Shown: in pieces, positions 1 to 8,108 of the stretch
Layout: the number at the start of each line of letters is the position of its first letter
How positions within the stretch are numbered: the first letter of the stretch is position 1
Assembly (NCBI GenBank): GCA_019918135.1
Contig: WBZZ01003147.1
Location: 98,501 to 162,500 of the forward strand
Reading direction: 5' to 3'
Length of the DNA: 64,000 nucleotides
Source: Paulinella micropora
Lineage: Eukaryota > Cercozoa > Imbricatea > Euglyphida > Paulinellidae
The notes under the pieces: generated by a model
What the model saw: only the letters and a program-made list of their open reading frames with translations
What the model was told of the DNA's origin: nothing
Database searches by the model: none
Translations under genes and position numbers: made by a program

Positions 1-31
1 GCGGAGCACGAATCGCAATTCTAAAATATCA
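1..31 (+). promoter_or_regulatory. Class I 5-prime element (partial)
   Basis: The right half of a motif, GCAATTCTAAAATATCA, sits directly against the ATG at 32. The same half-site lies next to the starts at 1538, 3350 and 7612. Its palindromic partner is cut off by the window start. Confidence 0.5.
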
Positions 32-816
32 ATGCAAAAAATCAATAATGTCAAGGTGAAGCCAGTAAAACAAGAGGGTGATGGAAATAAAAAAGCAAAA
101 GGTTATAAATTATTCAATGAGCCGTATGCTAACATATTTTTGCTAGCCCGTAAGAAGAGCGGAAAAACAACAGCACTCTTTGAAATACTGAAACGGACTA
201 CAGATAGAAAAACCCGCATTGTCATTATTGCTTCAACGATACACAAGGACAGAACAGAGGCAACCCGATGGCAATATATACTTTTCTTAAGTCAGATGGT
301 GTAAATGTCATTGATTATGAGTTAGACAAACTGAACAGACATGACGAGCAACACGAAGGAGAAGTAAAACAAGACAAAGAAGAAATAGAGAAGCCACAAT
401 TTTTATACTTTGGAAAAGAAAAAAAAAAGAAAACTACAAAACAAAAAGAACGACCTAGCAAGTATATTTCTCCAGAGGTTGTTTTTGTTTTGGATGATTT
501 AGGAAGTGGATTAAGAGACAAGTCCGTAAGTGATTTGTTAAAAAAGAACAGACACTATAAAAGTAAGGTTATTATGTCTAGTCAGTATTTGAATGACCTA
601 CGGCCAGAAGCCATTAAGCAGTTAGATTATTTATTAATCTTTCCGGGGCAATCTCAGGACAAAATGGAACTCGTGTATAAACACTTAGACTTATCTTTTG
701 ACTTTGATTACTTTCTTCAAAAGTATCACGAAGCAACAAAGGAGAGATTTAATTTTCTTTATGTTTCAAGTGTTGATGATGAGTTAAGAAAAAATTTTGC
801 CTATCGCATGCGATAG
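32..816 (+). CDS. FtsK/HerA-type genome packaging ATPase, frameshifted
   Basis: Predicted A32/FtsK-HerA packaging ATPase that would translocate viral DNA into capsids. The first frame (32-304) has a Walker A-like stretch, ARKKSGKT, at residues 40-47. The second frame (268-816) has Walker B, VVFVLDDLG, followed by a sensor-like MSSQ. The two frames overlap near 268-304, and one base missing from the TTTT run near 286-289 would explain the break. A lysine/glutamate-rich insert lies between the Walker motifs. It is the first gene of the rightward structural cluster, and its stop lies inside the palindrome at 800-817. The PLV B counterpart (39890-40792) is intact. Whether the break is real or a sequencing indel cannot be decided here. 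Confidence 0.75.
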
Positions 817-817
817 G
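800..817. terminator. Perfect 18-bp palindrome at ATPase stop
   Basis: CCTATCGCATGCGATAGG is a perfect palindrome overlapping the TAG at 814-816. A partial copy (TTATCGCATG) recurs near 851. It could form a hairpin at the mRNA 3-prime end. Confidence 0.45.
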
Positions 818-876
818 CTATTAGAGATTTACAATCTCCAAAAATTTTGCTTATCGCATGAAATAATGATATTTTT

Positions 877-912
877 GATGTTTTGTTCTGACTGCTGTCA
901 TCACAAAACATC
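877..912. terminator. Class II intergenic hairpin
   Basis: Ten-base arms GATGTTTTGT and ACAAAACATC enclose a short loop downstream of the ATPase stop. It belongs to the class II family, with others at 934-969, 1350-1384, 3174-3232 and 7725-7759. Positions just after stop codons suggest a role in 3-prime end formation, comparable to the hairpin-linked polyadenylation known in some giant viruses (inference). Confidence 0.5.
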
Positions 913-933
913 GATGACCATTAAAGCAAAAAA

Positions 934-969
934 CGATGTTTGTTGAAGACGAAGTCTGAAACAAATATC
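934..969. terminator. Class II intergenic hairpin
   Basis: Imperfect arms, GATGTTTGTT on the left and AACAAATATC on the right, form a hairpin between the ATPase and the small basic protein gene. It is almost the reverse complement of the hairpin at 1350-1384. Confidence 0.45.
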
Positions 970-1020
970 AATATCAAAAATAATTATTTTTTTTCTGTAT
1001 TATATATTTATCTATCTTTT

Positions 1021-1083
1021 ATGGTAGTAAAAACAACTCGCGTTGAAGTCATTCCAACAATCGGCAAACGAACTATTAACTAA
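1021..1083 (+). CDS. Possible 20-codon leader ORF
   Basis: A short ATG-to-TAA frame of 20 codons ends nine bases before the ATG at 1093. Nothing recognisable is encoded. It may be an upstream ORF or chance. Confidence 0.2.
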   Translation: MVVKTTRVEVIPTIGKRTIN

Positions 1084-1092
1084 AGCACAAAC

Positions 1093-1347
1093 ATGGCTGG
1101 AGGCAAAAAGAAGTCTGGTCGCAAGAAGAAGCAAGGAGGCAAGGGACAAGCAGGTGGTAAAATCAACTGGCAAAAAGTTGGGAAAACGGTCTTTGCCGTT
1201 GATAAATTTCTTCGCGGTAATAAGTTAATCTCAAGGACTGCGGGAGCATTAAGTAGTGTCGGGGTGCCTTACGCAGGTAGTGTTGGTGCTGTAGCATCAA
1301 GACTGGGGTATGGTAAGCAGAGAGGACGCGGTGCCTTGAAGTTTTAA
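1093..1347 (+). CDS. Small basic Gly/Lys-rich core-like protein
   Basis: An 84-residue protein. The first 25 residues are almost only Lys, Arg and Gly, which fits DNA condensation. The C-terminal half is a glycine/alanine-rich stretch (about 45-75) that could be amphipathic or membrane-active. Size, charge and position between ATPase and protease recall the small basic core or membrane-lytic proteins of adenovirus-like viruses, which the neighbouring protease usually processes. No specific family is recognised. A class II hairpin follows its stop at once. Confidence 0.6.
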   Translation: MAGGKKKSGRKKKQGGKGQAGGKINWQKVGKTVFAVDKFLRGNKLISRTAGALSSVGVPYAGSVGAVASRLGYGKQRGRGALKF

Positions 1348-1349
1348 AT

Positions 1350-1384
1350 GATATTTGTTTCAGACTACGTCTTCAACAAACATC
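1350..1384. terminator. Class II intergenic hairpin
   Basis: GATATTTGTTTCAGA pairs with TCTTCAACAAACATC a few bases after the stop of the small basic protein gene. Near-identical arms recur at 3174-3232 and, inverted, at 934-969. Confidence 0.5.
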
Positions 1385-1418
1385 GAAACCCAGTTTATTT
1401 TCCGGAAAAAGAAGAAAC

Positions 1419-1508
1419 GATGTTTTAGAATAAGTGAGAGTGCGACAGCACGACCATCTCGTAGAGTGATTACGCCCTTCGGGCAGTAAAACGCAATTCT
1501 AAAATATC
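1419..1508 (+). promoter_or_regulatory. Class I intergenic palindrome upstream of protease
   Basis: Arms GATGTTTTAGAAT (1419-1431) and ATTCTAAAATATC (1496-1508) flank a 64-base insert. It lies about 30 bases before the protease ATG, and the arms match those at 3295-3348 and 7613-7688. Position at gene starts suggests a promoter or 5-prime UTR element. Confidence 0.5.
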
Positions 1509-1537
1509 AAGGAAATATTTTTTGTTTAAAATATACG

Positions 1538-3160
1538 ATGGTTGCTAAAACCAAAAAAACAAAGAAACAGAAATTAAGACCACCGCGGGTTTATAGGAAT
1601 AAAAGCGGGAAGCCGTATATTATCCAGAAGGGTAAAAAATATTATCTTAATTTTGGTAAAAAGACAAATGATATGAGCACACTTCAAATTGTTAAATTTT
1701 TTATGAAATACTTGAGCAGACCAAAATCAAAGCGAGCACCTAAGCCAAAAGAAGACTTAAGAAAAGTCCAGAGTTTGTCGGAGATTGAGCAAAATACTAG
1801 AACTGCCATTAATGACCACTTAGACAAACTCAGAAAGGAGAAATACGAAAAGATTGATGAGATAGACCAAAAAGAGGAAAAAGCACGAGTTGATGCTGAA
1901 GAAGAAAAGAAGAGGCTAGAAAGAAAAATCCAATCCGATGCTAAGGAACTAAAAGAAACAATGGATAGGGAACATAAAAGACAACTGGCGGAGATTAAGG
2001 AAAGACAGGAAGAAAAGGATAGGAAACAGAAGAAGGAACAACGACTTATTCAGGAACTACAGGCAGAACGACGACATAGACAGGGTTTATTGATGGCTCC
2101 AGTAGCCCCGCCTATGATAAAACCGCCACCGCCACCGCCACAAGGACGACCGCCAAGGAAAACGAGAGGAGTTATTGTAAAGGATGCGGAAGAAGAGGAG
2201 AAACATAAACAAACAAAACGGGAAAAAATAATTGATGGTATGTTTGCTGAGACTATTAGAAAGAAACGGCGAAATGTGCAACCTACTAATGAAAAGATTA
2301 TCCAAAAACTAAGATTTATTGGGCATGTTATCCCTGACATAAAAACATCAAGAGGTGGAAAAATAAACTATTCTGAAATGTTAAAACAATGGCTATACAA
2401 AAGTCCAATTATAACTGACCAAGTGTTGAATTCACAACAAGCATGGGTTGAATTTGATTTATGGAGAGAAGGTGCGGTAGCAAAAAAGAAAGAAAAAGTA
2501 GATAAAGCCAAGGAGAACAAAGAAGAACAAGACAATAAAGAAGAACAAGTCAATAAAGAACAAGAAGAAAAAGATCAACCTATCATACAAGAGCCTGAAG
2601 ATGCGCAAGCAAATATGACTGAAGCAGAAACCGAACCAGAATCAGATGCGGTAGGAATTGGTAAAGTCGGAAAAGGTTTAATGACTAGTGAAATCAACGA
2701 CATAATGAAAAAACGCGACTGGTATTTAGGAACAATTGCGAGTGATGAAATATATAAATTAAATCCAGAAAAAAGAAGGGAATACGGATTTATTATGAAT
2801 ACTGACCCGAGCAATAAAAAAGGACAACACTGGATGGCTATATGGGTAAGTCTAAATAAAGATAGGAGTGTTGAAGTGTATGACCCGCTAGCAGAATATC
2901 AACCGACTGAAGACTTTCAACAACAAATGAAAAGACTAATTGAGAGAAGTAATCCTGATAGTTATTTGTTAATGAAAGTTAATCAAGTTAAACAACAATC
3001 TGATACGAGCGACACATGTGGATGGCACTCAATGCGGTTTCTTTTAGAGCGAGCAAAAGGAGTGCGATTTAAATTTGCTAGTGGCTATACAGACTTAAAA
3101 GAAGACGAAGCGGAAAAATTAAAAGCACAGAATGGGTATGGATTTGACACCTTTTTGTAA
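1538..3160 (+). CDS. Adenain/Ulp1-like cysteine maturation protease with coiled-coil N-terminus
   Basis: A 540-residue protein. Residues 1-70 are basic, and about 80-190 form a charged Lys/Glu coiled coil. A poly-proline stretch lies near 190-205 and an acidic linker near 320-370. The C-terminal 150 residues carry the thiol-protease signature of the adenovirus protease/Ulp1 group: His in GQHWMAIWV (about 430), Asp in VYDPLAEY (about 449) and Cys in DTCGWHSMRF (about 494). In PLVs and adenoviruses this enzyme cleaves capsid and core precursors in the assembling virion. The long N-terminus is not part of the minimal protease and may anchor it to DNA or capsid. Confidence 0.85.
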   Translation: MVAKTKKTKKQKLRPPRVYRNKSGKPYIIQKGKKYYLNFGKKTNDMSTLQIVKFFMKYLSRPKSKRAPKPKEDLRKVQSLSEIEQNTRTAINDHLDKLRKEKYEKIDEIDQKEEKARVDAEEEKKRLERKIQSDAKELKETMDREHKRQLAEIKERQEEKDRKQKKEQRLIQELQAERRHRQGLLMAPVAPPMIKPPPPPPQGRPPRKTRGVIVKDAEEEEKHKQTKREKIIDGMFAETIRKKRRNVQPTNEKIIQKLRFIGHVIPDIKTSRGGKINYSEMLKQWLYKSPIITDQVLNSQQAWVEFDLWREGAVAKKKEKVDKAKENKEEQDNKEEQVNKEQEEKDQPIIQEPEDAQANMTEAETEPESDAVGIGKVGKGLMTSEINDIMKKRDWYLGTIASDEIYKLNPEKRREYGFIMNTDPSNKKGQHWMAIWVSLNKDRSVEVYDPLAEYQPTEDFQQQMKRLIERSNPDSYLLMKVNQVKQQSDTSDTCGWHSMRFLLERAKGVRFKFASGYTDLKEDEAEKLKAQNGYGFDTFL

Positions 3161-3173
3161 AAGATATTTATTT

Positions 3174-3232
3174 GATATTTGTTTCAGACCCGATTCGACT
3201 TCGTCGAATCTACAACGTCTTCAACAAACATC
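3174..3232. terminator. Class II intergenic hairpin
   Basis: GATATTTGTTTCAGA and TCTTCAACAAACATC flank an inner stem (GATTCGACTTCGTCGAATC) just after the protease stop. The nested stems make this the strongest hairpin of the family. Confidence 0.55.
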
Positions 3233-3294
3233 GGGGGCTACGCACTTTTAAGGATTACAATAAGCATTAATTTTTTTTTTGAAAAAGAAAAAAC

Positions 3295-3348
3295 GATGTT
3301 TTAGAATAAAAGAGAGTGCGACAGCACGAATCGCAATTCTAAAATATC
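3295..3348 (+). promoter_or_regulatory. Class I intergenic palindrome upstream of minor capsid gene
   Basis: GATGTTTTAGAAT (3295-3307) pairs with ATTCTAAAATATC (3336-3348). The ATG follows one base later at 3350. The loop contains GAGAGTGCGACAGCACGAATCGCA, shared in part with the copies at 1-31 and 1419-1508. Confidence 0.55.
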
Positions 3349-3349
3349 A

Positions 3350-4162
3350 ATGGAGTACAAAGGCGGTCGTTCAAGTTCTATTTACTATATCAACAGCAAA
3401 AACAGAATAACGGGGACAGACAGCGACTTTACACACGAAGTCAATATGAAGGGTCTAGACAATCCCACACATTGTAAAATTCTTCATATCTATGTGCCGA
3501 AGTCGTATTACTCTGTGGCTTCACCATATAACACTTTTACATTATCCGAAGACGGGTATGAGGCTTTAATTACGATACCTGAAGGAAACTACACAATGAA
3601 CAACTTAAAAAATAAACTATCTGAGATACTGACGGCAGAAAGTCCGAAGGACTATACTTATGTTGTCTCAAGCAACAATACAAACACAGAAGCGGAGGAT
3701 GGTAAATTAACATTCAGTGTGTCAAATAACGGAGGTATTCAACCGCGGTTTATATTTGATGGTGATACACGTATTCATGAGGTAATGGGTTTTGATAGAA
3801 ATTCAACATATTTCTTTACTAATGATTTTATTAAATCGCCAAATGTAATTATTCTAACTGGTGAAAAAACTTTGTATCTTCAATCTGATTTGGTGAATGA
3901 AGGTGATAATCATGTGCTACAAGAAATATACACAGCCAACGAAATTCCTTTTGGTTCTGTCATTTATGATGGAAGCGGGTCTGAGTATGGTAAAACATTG
4001 TCCGCTAATTCAAACAATGTATTCAGGTTTTACTTGACGGACGAAAACGACCAAGCAATAAATCTTAATGGTTTGGGTATCGTTATGACATTATTGGTTT
4101 ATCGTGAAACTAATTATTTTAGTTTATTTAATTCATTCTTCAATTTGTTAAAGGATAGATAA
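3350..4162 (+). CDS. Minor capsid (penton-like) protein
   Basis: A 270-residue protein directly upstream of the major capsid gene, the usual place and size for the single-jelly-roll penton protein of PLVs and virophages. It is rich in beta-prone, Asn/Thr-rich stretches, with an early motif YYINSKNRITGTDSDF. The PLV B protein at 36373-37170 has a comparable N-terminal layout and the same neighbour. Its role would be to close the capsid vertices. The call rests on context and size, since no diagnostic motif can be read by eye. Confidence 0.65.
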   Translation: MEYKGGRSSSIYYINSKNRITGTDSDFTHEVNMKGLDNPTHCKILHIYVPKSYYSVASPYNTFTLSEDGYEALITIPEGNYTMNNLKNKLSEILTAESPKDYTYVVSSNNTNTEAEDGKLTFSVSNNGGIQPRFIFDGDTRIHEVMGFDRNSTYFFTNDFIKSPNVIILTGEKTLYLQSDLVNEGDNHVLQEIYTANEIPFGSVIYDGSGSEYGKTLSANSNNVFRFYLTDENDQAINLNGLGIVMTLLVYRETNYFSLFNSFFNLLKDR

Positions 4163-4247
4163 AGATATTTATTTTAATTATTTATTTTTTCTATAAATAT
4201 ATTCTTGTGAATTAGTTAATTTACACCACTTCAAAAACAAAACAAAA

Positions 4248-5774
4248 ATGCCGTCTCAAGTTGGATATGGTCAGGAATTAGACCATCAACCAAAAGAACT
4301 ACTAAAAGGAAAATACGAATTAAACAAACTTACAAGTCGTGAAGGCTCTGGTAATATTACTCTCACCACAGCGGGAGGTAATGAAAGCACCTTTGAAATC
4401 CCTACCCGCCCGCTGAACCTTACCCGTAGTGTGTTGCGATTTACTTACACTCCACGGAACCCCGGTCAGAACAATGCTAATCGTATCTTCATGGATCGTC
4501 TAAGTATGATTAGGAGTATTGAATTACGAAGCCGAAGCGGGCAGTATCTGGGAAATTATACCAAGATGATTTGGAAACCCGAAATCAGTTATGATAAGTA
4601 TATGTCTTTGGAGAGCCATGGTGGGGGTGTTTCTAGCGGTGCGTTGCTTCAGAAGTGTAATGTGCTTAATGATGCTACTTTGAATATTGCTTCAAGACAT
4701 TTTCAACCCGCGGGCGCTGGTGCTACTGTAGTTGCTGGTGCAGCCACTTTCGGAAACATTCAGATTACTGCAACTAATGCGGGAGATGTGAGTGGTGCTA
4801 TAATTAACTCTATTAACGCTGTCGGTAATAGTGTCAAGACATTGGTAAATCTCCCATCAATGAGTGCTCGTCGTCATGATGACCTTTTGAATAGTTTTAA
4901 CGGAGTAGGAGGTTCATTTGTTAATGTCGCTTACGAGGAGGCGAAGTATTTTGAAGTTGGAACAATTCAGGCAGGTGCTGATGCCGTCAATACTGCGAAT
5001 GACACACCTGTTATCAATGTTAAATTACCTTTGGGAATGATTTTTGGAACTATTTTTGAAATTGATAAAACACTTGGTTTTAATGAAATTATGGATATGC
5101 GGATTGTATGGGAAGGAACTAGTAGAACTATGTTTATGGGAACCAGTGCCACTAACATTGCTGAAGGTGCCGCAATCGGGGCAACTGGTGCTGTTGTTTC
5201 AAATTTGAATTTGTTTCTCGCGGTTGAAACAGACCCAAATGTCATCCTTGGTGTCCAAAGCAAAATCGCTGGTGAAGGGTTTAGATTTACTATTGAATAT
5301 CCTATCTCGTGGAAGCACAACCTTGGAAGTACAAGTCAGAACTTTGTGGTAAAAATGAACAGATCACAGGGTGAAAGAATTCGTCGTATCTATACATCCG
5401 CTTTTCATAATTCAGAAAGTTCTTCTACTTCTTTCGACAATGACCACACTATCGATGGTAGCAGAATGCAACAATTTGACATTGATACTTCTGATAATGA
5501 AGACTATATGATTTTGAAGGATAAGTTGAAGGGAAGTGCTATCCTAAACACCGATATCTATAAATACAACTGGTTTCATGTTGATTACTGGGATAACAAC
5601 CGCCCACTTCACGAGAAGAATGTTGAAGGTTATGAAAAGTCTGGTCTGAGCCTTGACACCGAGCGACGATATGAGTTCGTTTCTACTACTGCGAGAAACA
5701 ACCTCAATCATTACACTTTTGCCATTCTTCAACAAGATGTAATTATAAGAGGTATTGAAATTATTAAGACGTAG
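4248..5774 (+). CDS. Major capsid protein, double jelly roll
   Basis: A 508-residue protein with N-terminal features shared with PLV/virophage major capsid proteins: STFEIPTRPLNLTRSVLRF near 50-70, then beta-rich segments separated by Gly/Ala loops, and a C-terminal block with FHVDYWDNNRP and RRYEFVSTT. It should form trimeric hexon-like capsomers. It is followed by a 10-bp-arm hairpin (5811-5832). The AT-rich upstream region (4163-4247) lacks the class I palindrome found before neighbouring genes, so it may have a different promoter. The PLV B major capsid protein (37245-38657) is clearly different in sequence. Confidence 0.8.
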   Translation: MPSQVGYGQELDHQPKELLKGKYELNKLTSREGSGNITLTTAGGNESTFEIPTRPLNLTRSVLRFTYTPRNPGQNNANRIFMDRLSMIRSIELRSRSGQYLGNYTKMIWKPEISYDKYMSLESHGGGVSSGALLQKCNVLNDATLNIASRHFQPAGAGATVVAGAATFGNIQITATNAGDVSGAIINSINAVGNSVKTLVNLPSMSARRHDDLLNSFNGVGGSFVNVAYEEAKYFEVGTIQAGADAVNTANDTPVINVKLPLGMIFGTIFEIDKTLGFNEIMDMRIVWEGTSRTMFMGTSATNIAEGAAIGATGAVVSNLNLFLAVETDPNVILGVQSKIAGEGFRFTIEYPISWKHNLGSTSQNFVVKMNRSQGERIRRIYTSAFHNSESSSTSFDNDHTIDGSRMQQFDIDTSDNEDYMILKDKLKGSAILNTDIYKYNWFHVDYWDNNRPLHEKNVEGYEKSGLSLDTERRYEFVSTTARNNLNHYTFAILQQDVIIRGIEIIKT

Positions 5775-5810
5775 AAAGATTTAGAAAATCTTTCAGCAAA
5801 AAGGTTTTGT

Positions 5811-5832
5811 GAAACTTTTACAAAAGTTTCAA
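5811..5832. terminator. Hairpin after major capsid gene
   Basis: TGAAACTTTT and AAAAGTTTCA form perfect 10-base arms with a 2-base loop downstream of the capsid stop. The sequence differs from the class II family. Confidence 0.45.
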
Positions 5833-5884
5833 AAGAATAAAGAAAAAATAAAAAAGAAAATTATTTTTTTTTGTTTTATATAAT

Positions 5885-7125
5885 ATGTCTCACCAGAGAA
5901 ACTTAATCGCACAAAATCCAGACGGAGATTTTATAAATGTCAAAGTTGGATATGATGGTAATATTGAAACCAACAATATGAAAACCGCTTTCGGTGAAGA
6001 CTAACAAGCCAACTTACGCCAGTTGTTCAGGAAATTTTTCCATACACCATTAATACCCGAATATGGTCATTAACTCAGACAAATGCGAGTGTTTCTTTTA
6101 ATAGTAATATGGCGGAATTCAAAACTCAAGCAAACAATACTTCAACTGCTATTCTAACAAGTAAAAGAAGAATAAAATATCGGACTGGTATGGGAGTTGT
6201 TGGACGCTTTACTGCTATATGGACGACTGATGACACAAAAGACTATTATTCTTGTGTAGGAATTGGTGAAAGTGATTTTTCAAATGGTTTCTATTTTTAT
6301 AAAGCTAATGTCGGGATGCGTATTCTACAAGCCAAAGGAGGGGCAACAACTTATATTCAACAAGCAAACTGGGATGACCCGTGCAATGGAACAAAAGATA
6401 TGCCTGTTATTGATTGGAGTAAAGGAAATGTATTCCAAATTCAATTTCAATATTTAGGTTTTGGTGCTATAAGGTTTTCTATTGAAAATCCTACAACGGG
6501 AGAATTTCAATTAGTCCATACTATTAAGTATGCGAATGCCAACACAGGTGTAAGTCTAAGAAACACTACTTTACCATTTACCGCACTAATGAGGAATGAT
6601 GCTTCTACCGGAATTCAAACTCTTAAAACAGCAAGCGTTGGATTATTTATTGAAGGAAGTAATACAATAAACACAAGTATAACAAACGAAGTGGAAGGAA
6701 GTAAAGCAGCAAACACAACTGAAAGCCCTATTATTAGTATCAGGAATGAAGCAACATTTGATGCGGGCGGTGCTAATTTAACAAATTATTCAAATGTTTA
6801 TCCCACTTTGATAAGTATTACGAATGAAGATACTAAGTCAAATGTTGTCAGAATGGTATTAAATGGAACACTAACTGGAGCAGGTTTTGCTGATGTTGAT
6901 TCTAAGTATTCGATTGTAGATACTGACACAAAGGCGAGTGCTATCGCAAACGGAACAACAATTTTTAAACTATATGTAAATAGTGCTTCAACTCAACAAA
7001 TCAATCTTAGAAGTTATGATATATACCTATCACCGAGTGATGTATTGACTTTTACACAGAAGTCTGTCTCTGCTGGTGGAGGAGGAAATATCAATATTAT
7101 TGCTAACTTCGTAGAGGATCAGTGA
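5885..7125 (+). CDS. Fibre-like virion protein, frameshifted near 6000
   Basis: The long frame (ATG at 6109) matches the C-terminal three quarters of the PLV B protein at 34191-35423: both have KYRxGMG, an IGIG or VGIG block, QYLGxG, IENPxTG, an IRNxATF motif and a final EDQ. The homologous N-terminus lies upstream in another frame, starting with ATG at 5885 and meeting a stop at 6002-6004. Similarity then continues in the frame running through 6001 without a start codon. One missing base near 5997-6001 explains this. Position after the capsid gene and the shared beta-rich Thr/Asn composition suggest a surface fibre or receptor-binding protein. No enzymatic motif is seen. Confidence 0.65.
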
Positions 7126-7159
7126 TACCGAAAGCAAAAAAAATTAATTGAATAAAATA

Positions 7160-7612
7160 TCAATGATTAAATAATTTTTTTATGTCATCCACATTTTGGC
7201 ACCACTGCTGTTGAACTAACCATTCAAGGTATGGTTTATCAATTTTGGCTACATCTTCAATGTTTTTGTGTGCATATTTTCCATATTGAAGAACAACATC
7301 TTTCTTTAATATACATCCTTCTTCTGTACATGTAGCATTCGCTATTTCTTCGCCAACATTAGCCTTTATTTCGGTAATTCCAGTCTCTCTCACAACAAGA
7401 TCTGTTTCCTTAAAAGGAGTGCTTTGTTCCTCCATCATTTTTTCTAATGTGGCCTCCAATGGAATAACTACTTTCACATTGTCATCGCGGGGTTTGTATT
7501 GCTCATAGAAAGAAACAATGTCAGGCTTAGTCCATGTAATTGTTGGCATTTTGACATTACTATCAAGGTTCCATTTTTAAATTTCATTCAAGTAGTCTTG
7601 TTTGGTGCTCAT
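7160..7612 (-). pseudogene. ExoX-C-like small protein with premature stop
   Basis: The 129-codon frame (7160-7549) ends with YGKYAHKNIEDV...YLEWLVQQQW, the pattern of the short C-terminal domain found in exodeoxyribonuclease X-like proteins. The frame continues upstream to an ATG at 7610-7612 that abuts the class I palindrome, but a TAA at 7577-7579 interrupts it. The N-terminal module, ending in GITEIKANVGEE, is shared with the PLV B protein at 59742-60392, whose own N-terminus aligns across the TAA. This indicates that 7612 is the ancestral start. Function unknown; either a nonsense allele or now started at 7549. Confidence 0.55.
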
Positions 7613-7688
7613 GATATTTTAGAATTGCGCTTCGTGCTATGCACTCTCGCTATGGATTCAACTTGTTGAATCTATATTCTAAAACATC
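7613..7688 (-). promoter_or_regulatory. Class I intergenic palindrome
   Basis: GATATTTTAGAAT (7613-7625) and ATTCTAAAACATC (7676-7688) flank an inner stem, GATTCAACTTGTTGAATC. On the minus strand the motif ends directly at the ATG at 7612, as at the plus-strand genes of this virus. Confidence 0.55.
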
Positions 7689-7724
7689 GGAAAAAATTTA
7701 AAGAAAAAATAATTAAAAGAAAGC

Positions 7725-7759
7725 GATGTTTTGTGATGACGAAGTCAGAACAAAATATC
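7725..7759 (-). terminator. Class II intergenic hairpin
   Basis: GATGTTTTGTGATGAC pairs with GTCAGAACAAAATATC immediately downstream of the minus-strand stop at 7761. The order stop, class II hairpin, class I palindrome, ATG is the same as in the plus-strand cluster. Confidence 0.55.
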
Positions 7760-7760
7760 A

Positions 7761-8048
7761 TTATAAATATTTTTTTACTTCACTTTTAATGTCAGTAAAT
7801 TTATCAAACCACGGCTGTTTCATAACCCATTCAAGGTATGGTTTATCAATAGTTGCAACATCTTGAATTTTCTTGCCTTTATATTTACCAAATGGAAAAG
7901 TATCCTTTGGCTTGCCTTCTCTACTTTTTTCAATTGCCTTAATTTCTTCGTCAATCATCTGTTGGACATCTCTTACTGAAAAGAATTCCTTATTCTTCTC
8001 AATTGAAAGTCGTCCAAATTTTTCAGATAGTCTGGTGAGGGTTGTCAT
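7761..8048 (-). CDS. Small protein with ExoX C-terminal-like domain
   Basis: A 95-residue protein. Its second half reads FPFGKYKGKKIQDVATIDKPYLEW, the characteristic motif of the ExoX-like C-terminal domain that occurs alone or behind exonucleases in bacteria and viruses. The first half is short, charged and helical. It is a paralogue, in the C-terminal part, of the adjacent 7160-7612 gene, and the two probably arose by duplication. A role in DNA metabolism beside the polymerase gene is plausible but not shown. Confidence 0.6.
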   Translation of the reverse strand: MTTLTRLSEKFGRLSIEKNKEFFSVRDVQQMIDEEIKAIEKSREGKPKDTFPFGKYKGKKIQDVATIDKPYLEWVMKQPWFDKFTDIKSEVKKYL

Positions 8049-8108
8049 TGGTCTATATAGAGTGGTAAAAAATTTATTGAAAAAAAATTAATTATTTGTT
8101 TATCATTT

